Source: Augochlora pura (Eukaryota; Arthropoda; Insecta; Hymenoptera; Halictidae). Taken from it: DNA of 64,000 bases. The DNA is taken from positions 8,680,001 through 8,744,000 of the forward strand of contig NC_135780.1 in NCBI RefSeq assembly GCF_028453695.1, written 5' to 3'. The position numbers and the translations under genes are program-made. Below, piece after piece: positions 19,249 through 30,200 of this stretch (position 1 is the first letter of the stretch; each line of letters opens with the position of its first letter). The notes below the pieces were generated by a model. The model was not told the origin of the DNA, did no database searches, and saw nothing but the letters and a program-made list of their open reading frames with translations.

Positions 19249-21067
19249 AAGGAAAGAGACGTGAAATAACGGAGAAGAAGAGGCATACGCGCACACGATC
19301 AGGCGTTTCTTTCGATTTCATTTCGGAGTTCTTTTTACATTTATGAGGAAACTCATTGCCTTTTGCTCGGCCTGCGATTTACGCGACAACTTTACACTGC
19401 CGATATCGACGTTCGCCTTATTTGTACAATGTTTCGAGTTGAAATAATTAAAAAAATGTGACGAAATTATTCGAGAATTATATGATTATCCCTCGCAACA
19501 AATCCTCATTGTGTTTACGCTGCTACATGTAGCATATCGGCGAAACTTTCAAAATGCGAAAGTAAGTATACTGTATTATTATGGCATATGACGACAAAGT
19601 CGATAAAGCGAGTTTCCTACTTCTGGCCTCGGTCACGGTGTTCTCGTTGTTTCATACGACACACCTTTACCACAACGGGAGAGAAAAAAAAATAAAAAAT
19701 GCAACGAGAAGACATATGAGCAGTCGAGTTTGAACGAGTCGCAAACGTAACGCATTGTGACGCAACACGACTCAACTTTATCCTCGTTCAAACTCGGCCG
19801 AATGTCTTGGCATTTCCTGTTACTGCTGTGACTCGCTGTGGGTTGTAAACCTCTTGCGGATAGACTTGTAAGAAATACCTTGGTTGGCCACCCTTCCAAG
19901 CATAGACTCCAATATCTTTGATAAACCGGTTGTTACTTACACCGTGCGAGCGCACATTCAAACAAGAAAGAAATTGCAATCGAGCAACGTATGTACGAAG
20001 TGCATTTTGTCTGATGATCGATTTCAACGCGTACAATACAATCGACAGTAATTATTATCAACAAATTCACTAAACGTGCAAGTTTCGAAAGTCTCGTAGA
20101 AAACTAATAGTAGCTTTCGTTGCAAGTCACAATCCGGATAAAATCAATTTTATCCGTGTACTTTGTCCAAAGGTCATTCGATTGTTACAAAACCGGCGCT
20201 CTTGTACTTGTCCTGTAACTGAAACTTGTATGACAATTGTCACAAAGTGTAAAGTATCACGAAGTCGAATTCGAAAGTGCACAAGTAAATGAAAGACTTA
20301 CTTACGACACGGCCCGCCGTACCTTCGATGAATGTCCACGACGCGACGAGACATAATCCTTGTTCAAGACGAGTATAAGGTTTCCGTCTTCGATTACTAT
20401 AACGCGTCTAATCTGGCACCGTTCGGCAATTTCGCGCCTCTTATTAGCGTCTGTCTAGCTTTTTCGAACAGTTCCAGGGTTGTTTTTTAGTCATGATTTC
20501 GATACACGCGCGAATCGGACGCGAATCTGTAATCGTGCAAAACAATTCAAATGTTAATAGGTTTATCGTGTGTAAAAACAATTAAACCTTTCGAAATAAT
20601 AAATGTCGGTTCAAGTCGCGTAAAAAAATTGGTCGTGTTCTATCTGACGAATTAGGCGAGGTATTTGTAAAATATTCGTATTCATGGCATGTAATTGCGG
20701 TAGTCTACCTGTAGTTATTGAAATGGTAACGAGTACGGGTGAATTCGCAGGTTCTGCTTGGTCGAAGGAATAAAAGGAAACAGGATACGTTCGGGCGGCC
20801 GAGTAGGAGCTGCAGCGTATTTGATTCAGTAAGAATCCCGTTTGCGGAACGATTCGGTCGGTCGTCTGTTCGTTCGGTCGGAGGAGTTCCTTTTGGTTTC
20901 AGTTTTAAGAATTTCAAAGTGTACAGGTGCGACAAATCGTGGAAATATGTCGTTGAACCGAACCGGACGAATTTGAAGGGTCAGAGAATGCAATTTTCGA
21001 TTCAAACTGTGGGATCCCGATAGAGCGACAACCGCGAACAAGAAGGAATTTGGATTTGCAGATCGCA
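19249..21067. other. Spacer between white and scarlet
   Basis: Contains the white 3' UTR (AATAAA near 19691) and the scarlet promoter and 5' UTR. An acceptor-like TTTGCAG just before 21062 suggests a spliced scarlet 5' leader. A 22-bp near-perfect palindrome with GATAA half-sites lies at 20135-20156. No convincing coding region was found; minus-strand ORFs around 19633-20036 show no recognisable protein. Confidence 0.6.
20135..20156. promoter_or_regulatory. 22-bp palindrome with opposed GATAA motifs
   Basis: The arms CGGATAAAAT and ATTTTATCCG are perfect reverse complements separated by CA. Each arm carries GATAA, the core read by GATA-type factors. It lies about 900 bp upstream of scarlet and 900 bp downstream of white. 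A regulatory role is inferred only from symmetry and position. Confidence 0.35.
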
Positions 21068-24000
21068 ATGAACGGTTCAACAGAGATTCTGTGGCCACGA
21101 AGCAACGATGATGATCAAAACAGTAATGGGGAGATGTGTGGACCGAACGCGAACGGTGTCATCCTAACTTGGCGAGATGTTTCGGTTTATGCAATGGACC
21201 GCGGAAGAAGGAACGTGCGCAAACAACTAATTTACAATGGTGTGTCATTTGATTTTTATGGTAGTCCAAACGAAGGGTTATAACGAAGGATGATCAATTT
21301 TAGCGCGAGGTACAGCAAAACCCGGTGATTTGACAGCCATAATCGGTTCGAGGTAAAGTTGCAATTGCTGCGGTCTTTGCATAAAATGTAAAGATGGTAA
21401 AATCGATACGGGTATTTATACTATTTTCTTGGATTTTTTTTGGATGTTCGAATGTAGCGGAGCTGGAAAAAGTTCATTGATGACTGCGTTAGCTTTTCGC
21501 AATGGACGTGAGTATTTGATTTATTTTTTAATTACTTATTGTATTTACCTGTGATCGCTTGTTCGTTTTCTCAATCGTTTGACTCAGCCGAAGCTTTGGT
21601 TCACGGGGATGTTCGTGCTAACGGTGTGCCGGTAGATTCGTCGTACATGATGGCAAACAGCGGTTATATGCATCAGGAAGATATGTTTGTTGAAACTATG
21701 ACCGTGATTGAACATCTATGGTTTATGGTACGATGTGCATAAATAGATATGTGTATAGTATTATACGTACGTAAATACGTTTGCATGCAGCTTTGAACGT
21801 TGCAGGCTCGAATGAAACTAGATGGAAGAACGAGAATATCTGAGATACGAAACAAAATCGATCGTTTACTAGAAAACGTCGGCTTAAACGAAAGGCGCGA
21901 TGTAAAAATCGGCAACGGTATCGACGACAAAGTATTATCCGGTGGTGAGAAGAAGAGACTGGCGTTTGTTACCGAAGTAAGATAGATCCGCGTTGCTTTT
22001 CATTTGTTCTCTGATCAGATATCATTTTTTCTGAATTTGAGTAAGCTTAGGCTTTCGAGATAGAGAAACAGAGATGCCACTATGGATTTTTTCAGCTGCT
22101 TATTGATCCAAAGATACTCTTCCTGGACGAACCAACTACAGGACAGGATTCACATTCAGCGAACTCTTTGATATCACAGCTAAAGTATTTTGCTATAAAA
22201 GGGCGTAACACAGTCTTGTGTACTATACACCAACCGAGTTCTGCGATATTCGATTCCTTCGACCGCATAATCTTGATTGCGGATGGTCGGCTGGTATTCG
22301 CCGGTCGTACGGAACAAGCATTGCAATTTTTTCAAAGGTATATCAAGTGATATTTGGCGTCGATTTATAGAAACGATATTAGAGGAAAGTCGTTATACCG
22401 TACTTTGAACTCTTTTTTTTAGTCAGGGATACGTGTGCCCACGAAATTACAACCCAGCAGATTTCCTAATAGCTACAGTGGCTGCTGGATCAAAAATCGA
22501 TAACGGCGGTAAAGAAGCTGCGCGAAGATTATGCGACTTATTTTTATCGAGCCACTTATCCAGCGAAATCGATTGCACTCTTGGAAAGGATATTCAATCG
22601 GAGGAACCCTCGGGAGTAAGCAAATTGTTTGCTATTGTATTTCTATGTAGACTTGCTTGTGCACATCTTTCTCTTATTCCCTTTTAATTAGCGTTTCCTC
22701 GTTTGGTTTTAGTCGATGATAAGGATGTTTCTCGATAGCAAATTCGTCTGGTGAGTATTCAACAAACTTCAAACTTCAAACTTCAACAGCAAACAGTTTC
22801 GTTTCGTTAGCAGCAGGAGACAAAAACGTTATTTCTCGCGACTTTACTGGTTGATATATCGAGATTTCCTACAAGTTTTGAGAGATCCCTCGTTGCAGCT
22901 GATCAGAATACTCCAAAAAGTAGTAAGTAAGCTATCTTGGCTGGTATTTCGATAAAAACTATTCGAGAGAGATTAAACACGATGAAAATATTTCAGAGCG
23001 TAGCTATAATTGCTGGACTGTGTTTCGTGGGTGCCGTGAATCCCGATCAACTAGGCATTCAAGCTACGCAAGGCGTCCTTTTTATTTTAGTGTCTGAAAA
23101 TGCGTTCTTCCCAATGTACGCTACGCTCGCTCTGATGCCGCAGCAATTACCGCTCCTCCGAAGAGAGTATCGAGACGGAATGTATCCGATTCATCTTTAT
23201 TACGTCGCACGAATGCTTTCGTTGGCAAGTGGATCGCCACTGTTTCCGAATCATTTCACCTAACCATTTCAATCGAATCATTTCATCGAATGTTGCAGTT
23301 TCAAGGTGACAAATTGGAATTTCAGGTACCTGGACTGATAGTGGAGCCACTATTGTTTACGTCGATAATATACTGGTTGGCGGGATTACGGAACAGCGTG
23401 GAAGCGTTTGGATTCACTTTGCTCGTAATTTTGCTTACAATAAACGTGTCAACTGCTTGCGGTAAAACATTCGCACTTAATTATTTTGCTTAGATGTAAT
23501 GTGTGACGGTGAAAAAGTAGGAAGTGTAGTTCCTAATGGCAAACTCGTTTCCAGGTTGCTTTTTCTCGACGGCGTTTGAAAGCGTACCACTGGCGATGGC
23601 GTACTTAGTACCTTTCGATTACATTTTGATGATCAGTATGGGTCCATTTCTAAAACTTGGGTATGTAGTTTCACGCTTGAACATTTTACGCGAGAGTTTT
23701 GCCGATAATCCAATTCCCCGATAGCCCGATTCACCTAGGCTAACCCTACTTCATCTAGCTCGTTGCCGATATACATCCGTTGGATAAAGTACATTTCTTG
23801 GCTCCTATATTCGAACGAAGCGCTTACCATACTTCAATGGAGCGGGGTGCACAATATATGTAAGTGGATTTGTAGATTTATAGATATAGAAAGTACCTGT
23901 AAATGAGCGATAACGTTGTCGATGATTGTACCTAAATTTTCAAAATGGTTGCAGCTTGCGAAACATTCGATCCTGAACTACCTTGCATCACGGAAGGCCG

Positions 24001-24130
24001 AGGAGTATTGAATCGGTACGACTTCGACGAGTCCAACTTCTCGATGGACATGGTGCTCATGATAATCATGTACCTCGTCTTTCATACTCTCGGTTACCTT
24101 TGCCTCTGGAATCGTTGCAGACTGAAATAA
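21068..24130 (+). CDS. st: ABCG half-transporter, protein scarlet
   Basis: Partner of white for loading tryptophan-derived (ommochrome) precursors into pigment granules. Exons: 21068-21239, 21304-21352, 21458-21507, 21588-21727, 21806-21976, 22096-22337, 22423-22615, 22713-22750, 22814-22922, 22997-23224, 23326-23461, 23555-23660, 23759-23859, 23955-24130; about 636 residues. Walker A GSSGAGKS is split across exons 2 and 3. The signature is LSGGEKKRLAF and Walker B is ILFLDEP; the D-loop reads TTGQDS (Gln211) instead of the usual TTGLDS. The C-terminal membrane half has FFSTAFESVPLAMAYLVPFD and LQWSGVHNITC, which identify scarlet over brown. The intron after 23224 has a GC donor (TTG|GCAAGT). 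The 38-nt exon 22713-22750 is unusually small. Start chosen as the first ATG of a good ABCG N terminus. Confidence 0.9.
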
Positions 24131-27100
24131 TCGGAAGATCGTTCCTCCGGTATTTTGTGTCTAATGTAATAAGTAATCAGCTAATAGGTAACAGATAAAA
24201 AGCGATAGCATTATTAAATAATAATCTATATGCAATTATAATAATGATAACAACGACATATTACAAGTGTATAAATTTTGCGTATCCGAAATTCCATCCA
24301 GAATATCCTTAACCGTTCGGATCCGATCGGAAGCGAAGAGTAACGAAAACGATAAAACTAGTAATCATGTGATCAGTTTGCAGATCACGACATTACCAGC
24401 AGTCAAAGCGATAGAACAGATTTAGTGATCCGTTGATATCCTAAGTGTATGTCATAGTTATTCGTCAATCGACATAGATGTCGCGCACATAGTTCGCATT
24501 TATATACCTTGAGAGAGACAGGTGGGAACGTGGAATGGCGATCCTTGTAAGCTACAAGAGGGAAAGAGAAAGAACAGGAAGAAGGAAAAGAGAAAGGAAA
24601 CGAAGGGGGAAAAGAGTCGAAACTTTCGTCTCGGAAAAGGAAGAGGGACGCGTAATGGAAAATGGCGAGCGTGGACGTGCCATCTAGAAAACTGTTAAAT
24701 CCAGAGTTAACTCGAGTTTGGACAAATCGCTCCTCCTCCGCTACTTTTCTGGCACTACTGTTAATGAATAGAATTCAATAGTACTCTAACGACGGTCGTA
24801 CTATGCATTTTCCATATATCCTTGTATCAAGGTAGCCAACTGAAGACGAATGGTACATATGTATATGTATGGTTTATTAAATATTACGGGATGGTTGATA
24901 GTAGTGGGAAAAGTGGCAAGTGTCGGTGGTAACTGTCATACGTGACCGAAGCGACATTTAAGTAAAATCTTATTTTATTTTTAGTTTATTTTTCTCATAA
25001 CCAGACTGCGGATTTAAAATGGCAAAAAAAGTTTAGCAAAAATAATCAATCAGTAAACGTCTATGTAATAAAAATCCGCGATCTATTTATAAGAAATCTT
25101 CTCTTCTCATTTTGAAATTAATCCGCGACGATTAATGACGTCAGGGAATAAGTACTATAATCCGTCGCATGGTGTGCAGAAGTCGCATGGTGTGTGACGT
25201 CATGTGATCCTCTACCACAGGGACCGATTCTGGCCACACTAAGCCGCCATGTTACTGTGTCGTATTGTGTCTACTTGTGTCGTATCAGATAGTATCGTGA
25301 ACGTTGAGTAGTTGTTTCGGAGCACGTTCGAGTCTGCGACAACGTGCAAACAATTAAGCGAATCGTTTCCACGGAACTGGACCATCGAATCGAACCGACT
25401 GAAAGTATAGGTAGAAATTTCGTTGGTGTTATAACCTCATCGAATAGGCGAGTCGCAGTCACAGTCACAGCTACAGTCACATCGTCAACGGAATTTGACT
25501 CGCATCAGATTTACAGAAGACGATTGGCTGTGGAATACATTTTTTAGTGTGCATAGATAGGAAATGTGGAAGCTGGTCGGCGACAAGTTTACGTCAAAGT
25601 ACTTGAAACGAGCGGTGTTTGCAGATGGTTCGAGTGCGAGTTGCGTGTGTCCATGGAAGAGAATGTTGGGAAAATCTCGATAATCGCTGGTCAAGCAGAA
25701 TAATGCGTTCGAAAAAGAGACTGATCGTCCGCCGAAAAACTGCTGTTTGCGGCTAGCGCGTTATCAAAATCTGGTTGCCGACGCGTTCATCTTTGGTTCG
25801 TTTGTGCACGTCTGGGCCAGATGAACTTTATAACAGTTCGGAGCCATTCGGAGGAAAGTAAAGGAACGAGTGCAAATTTCCTGGGACAAGTGAGTTGATT
25901 GCTGCATCAAGGAAGGCGACGAGGTAACCAGTAACTACGGAGGCGCTGCGAGCGAGCACTCGATACGATTTCGTTCCTTTTTCTACAGAAGGTGTGCGTG
26001 TGCCGCTTGCCCAAGGTGCAGTCCTGTTTTCGCTTCTCTCCCTCTCTCCTTCTCTCCCTTTCCTCCCACCCCCGTTCACCGCGCTTACAATCACCCTTCT
26101 CAATCTGTCAACTCCCTTTATATTTCGTTGTTACAGAATTTTTTTTAATTTGCCACTTGCTGTGCCACAGAATTATATATATTAGGTTATTTATTGCTAG
26201 AAATCAACAAATTAATCGGTTTGCCAAAATGCCACCACCAGTGCGTTTTGTTCCTTTTTTTTTACGTAAACAAGCCATTTGATTGAAATGAAATAAGTTT
26301 AACGTGGAGGGAGAAATTAAAAGCATGAATTGATCGCAGAACTGCAAAATAGTTGAAGTAAAAAGCTACAGGGCCGCCATAATTGGTCTCGATGAACAGC
26401 GAGTAACACAGAAAATAGTAGAGTCATGTATTTTGATAATCACAGCACCACGACTCGACCCAAGTTTATATTTAGATGTTTCGAAAGCCTGTTCAATTTC
26501 GCGCGTAACTGCGCGCCATCGTTTGTGCGTTTAAGTTTCGGTAATCGAACCAAGGGTTCCTCGATTAGTCGAAAAGTCGAGAATGCTTGGTCAGACAGGG
26601 TACGATGGCTAGAAAGTCGATGCCGAAAGGATTGCCAATGATAGAAGATAGAAAATGGCGATCGTTGACACCAACGCGAGAAGTACGGAAGAAGAGAATG
26701 CATTGACGGAGTTCGATTATCGTGGCAGAAGAGTTTTCAATTGTAGTATCTTCCATTCGAGAAATATGTCCAACAATAAGATGTTATAAATTTCAGAGGT
26801 GTTGATTTATCTACGGGTACTTTAACACGGCAATTTGAAAATTTGATAGATTGGTTTCCCGTTGGCGCGAACAGTTCGAGTCGAGTAATACGAAAAAGAA
26901 ATTTCAAGAAAATGATCTCGAGTCGTGAATAATGTCCACAAAGTATGTCGAGACGCAGAGAAAGTAGATTGGTTCGCTCAACTTTCCGCCACCTGACCCA
27001 TTCGTCTGTGCGTGCACACGTATGTATATTAAAAAGCACATTGATGTAACATTAATAATTGCAAGTAATCTGATATAATTGCTGATATCGTATAATGTGC

Positions 27101-27236
27101 ACGTGAAACCAATAATTCGAAATAGTTTTGTTATTCGATTTAAAGTTTGGAATAAACCGCTCTATTATAGATGAAATTTTGTGTAATTGGAATGTGAAAT
27201 TTAAATAAATTATTGGACACTTTCAGGAAGCAAACG
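24131..27236. other. Scarlet 3' flank and RhoGAP19D promoter / 5' UTR region
   Basis: ATTAAA at 24213 may end the scarlet transcript. A purine-rich tract runs from about 24545 to 24650. From 25130 the sequence becomes CpG-richer and carries two full CRE sites, a direct repeat and a YY1/Pho-like GCCGCCATGTT (25243-25253), suggesting the promoter of the next gene. Probable noncoding first exon(s) lie somewhere between 25260 and 25900. A CT-rich tract occupies about 26030-26075. The first coding exon starts after a TTTCAG acceptor at 27226. No separate gene was recognised. Confidence 0.55.
25136..25202. promoter_or_regulatory. Two palindromic CRE sites flanking a tandem 13-bp repeat
   Basis: Perfect TGACGTCA occurs at 25136-25143 and again at 25195-25202. 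Between them GTCGCATGGTGTG is repeated at 25164-25176 and 25182-25194, the second copy abutting the second CRE. CREB/ATF-family proteins bind TGACGTCA. The cluster lies about 2 kb upstream of the RhoGAP19D start codon, in what looks like its promoter. Binding is inferred. Confidence 0.5.
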
Positions 27237-30200
27237 ATGGCTGAAGACCGAAATAATTCTCAAGGGTTCGTTGGACAGGCGCACACGGTACGTAAAACCG
27301 AACGATCGTGCCAAACTTTGATTCAGTTTATTTTGGCGAGTACAGTTAAGACAGACAAGGAGAAAGAATCAGAATTCTTATATCTGTACATTTAGTAACG
27401 TGTTACTGTCTGTGTTTTACTTGCAAGTTTCCTTCAAATACTTTGTTAAATTGACAAAGTAGACAAAACGAGACGCGTCGTACTCGTATTGTTCAAACAA
27501 CGGCGGTAAATGGTATTTCTTTCAGGTAGAACACGATGGTTCGGTTTCAATGTCAGCATCGGCAATGTCGACCATGCAGTCGGGGTCAGGAATTGTAGCT
27601 GTCGGTGGTGGCGGAAGTGGTGGCGGTAGCAGTAGCGGAGGAACTATCGCAAAAATTGGAGATGTTCTACGAGACGATTCCCCGCCACGGGGTCCACGAA
27701 CTTTACTTCTACGCCGCGGCGAAAATGGGTTCGGCTTTACCCTTCGTCATTTTATCGTTTATCCCCCAGAAGCTTGTTGCGTAAGTATTAGATAGATTTG
27801 CGTAAAATCAAATCCGACCCGTACTCGTATGTAAATACTTAAAATGGAATACGGAACGCAAATAAATGGTACTAGGTAATAGACGCAAATTGTTTTCGTC
27901 AGATGTTACCGGGGCATGAGAGGGCGAGAATTGAAGAGCCGATGGACACGATATTTGTGAAGCAGGTGCGCGGTAATTCTCCGGCATCCGAAGCAGGATT
28001 GCGTACAGGTGATCGAGTAGTTTCTGTTGACGGTAAAGCGACGCGCGGAGAACAGTACGCAAAGGTGGTGCAGCGTATCCAGCAAGCAGGACCATGGTTA
28101 CGGCTACTGGTAGTCTCAAAAGAAGATGACATTTTGCAGAGATACTTTGGCGAAACGGCACATAATCCCGAGACGAATCAACGACCGCGATTGCGTTCTC
28201 CTGAAAGAAGCACCGGTCAAAAGCAACGTAGGTCCGTTAGCATGATTCCTGGATTATGCCCAAGAAATAGGCAATCTTGGATTTGTTCGGCGCCAAGTTC
28301 AATGCAATGCGAAACGGATCGTCCGCCCGATGATGGTCTCTCCTACCGAGATCAAGATGCGCGATCGACTGAATTTTTCAAGGAAAACCAACAGAAACAT
28401 TCAAATGGAAAAACGATCTCGCAATCACCGTCCCAAACACAGTCGACATATCATGTTAAACCCTTTGAAGTAATAGCTGCTCGTTCCGATTCGATCGATG
28501 AAAAAGTATTATTACGAAATCAACAACAACCTATCGACGACGATCTTTCGAAGTCGAGCGATACTCATGGTTACGATAGATACGATATTTATGATAGAAC
28601 GCGTCCCGTGTCTATTTATTCCAGAACAAATAGTGAACAAATTTATGATAGAATCAAGGATCCTATATACGAACGCGTCGATCTGGAGGAACAAGATCAT
28701 CACCACCTCCGTCAACATCGCAGTCACCAGCAGCAACAACAGTATTATCCTCAAATGCACCAACAGTACTCCAGCGTGGCACGATACCCTCTTTCTCGAG
28801 CGGAACCACAGGTACCCATCTATCGACCTTCTATGAGAAGAGTGAGTTTGCGACGTGCCAGCGAAGGAAGCACCGCCAGTTCGACAATCAACAATTTTCA
28901 AGTGACGAGCTACGCCAGCACCGACGCGCTCAGATCTTGCGAGCCAGGCTCTAGGAATAGCATCGATTCGGGAAGAGATTCTTCTCCGATTCATTCGATC
29001 GACGATCCCTCTCGGTATGATTCTTCCTGTATTCTCTTAGAGACCGGAGCCAATGGAAATACGATTGGAAGCGGTAACGGGAGTAGAGGCGAATCGAAGA
29101 ACGGAAATACTGGCATCGACGATTCCGTGATCATGACTAGGCTGCGAAAGAGTTTCGAACAAAAAGAGGAATTCTTGCGAAGACCCTTCACCAGTCATTC
29201 GATAGGATGGTTTTTATCGGAAGAGAGGTGTGAGTCTCCAGTGCGAAGCAACGGTTCGACCACGATACCGCGCGAGTTTTACGCGCGACCGCAGAAACTT
29301 CAAAAACAAATTTGGCCACCGAACGATTCGAAGCAGGAGCGCCAGTGTTCACCACTGGGATCCAGTCATGACAGAGCTTGGTTTCCCGATAAATTACCAG
29401 TGGACAAGTTTCCTTCAAATCCACGCAACGAAGAAAGATTGAAACGATCGGAAACAACGAAGGTAGAACAACCCGAATATTTCAGTAGTACTCGTTCGTT
29501 GGAAGACAGTCGTCTCTGTCCGTCAACAATTCTCAACGATAGTCAACATCGCGAAGATTCTGTGTCGAAAGAAGTCGACAGGCAACAGCAGCCACCACAT
29601 CGAAGCTCTGCCACCGGAAAATCGGGTTTCGTCGGTACTCTGTCCAGAATACACGAGAACATTACAAGCGCTGCGGCCCTTCTCTCGAGCGAACGTCGCG
29701 ACGCTTCCGCGTCTCTTCCTTCTTCTCCAGGCCCGGACAAGAAGACCAATGAGAAGCTTCCAACGCTTCCAACTTTACCACTTCCTCAGGGCCTGCAAAT
29801 CGTGTCGAAACGCGCAAAACAGTTTGAATCGGGACGACTGCTCAGCGACGACGACGAACCGACTGGTGATCGAACCAGCCTGTACAAGAGCGAACTATCG
29901 CGACTGTCCAGTAAGCGGAGCGTACCAAATGTTGCCGTTCGGAAGAGAGAGTTTGAATCTAAAGCTGAAGCTCAAGAACCACGAAGATCTACCGTAACCA
30001 CCAGGGAAACTAGGTCGTTGGATGCCGGTAAGTCTATTCTTTTTATTTTTTTAAATCTTGAGTATGTTTCCGAGTTGAAGCTATTCGAACTGCGTCGCTG
30101 TGAAATCAGTGAGCTGTGCGAGCTGTAGAGGCTTCACTCTTCTATTATGATGTTCATGGATTGATACGTGAATATTTAGGTAACGGATTAAAAGGAAACA

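Noticed and set aside
19633..20036. Minus-strand ORFs in the white-scarlet spacer
   Set aside because: No recognisable domain, no splice logic linking them, and composition like the flanking noncoding DNA.
25992..26282. Plus-strand ORFs through a CT-rich tract
   Set aside because: Low-complexity Leu/Ser/Pro coding caused by a CTCTCC repeat in a probable 5' UTR or intron.
28512..28994. 160-residue minus-strand ORF opposite the large RhoGAP19D exon
   Set aside because: Antisense shadow of a real coding exon with biased codons; no family resemblance.
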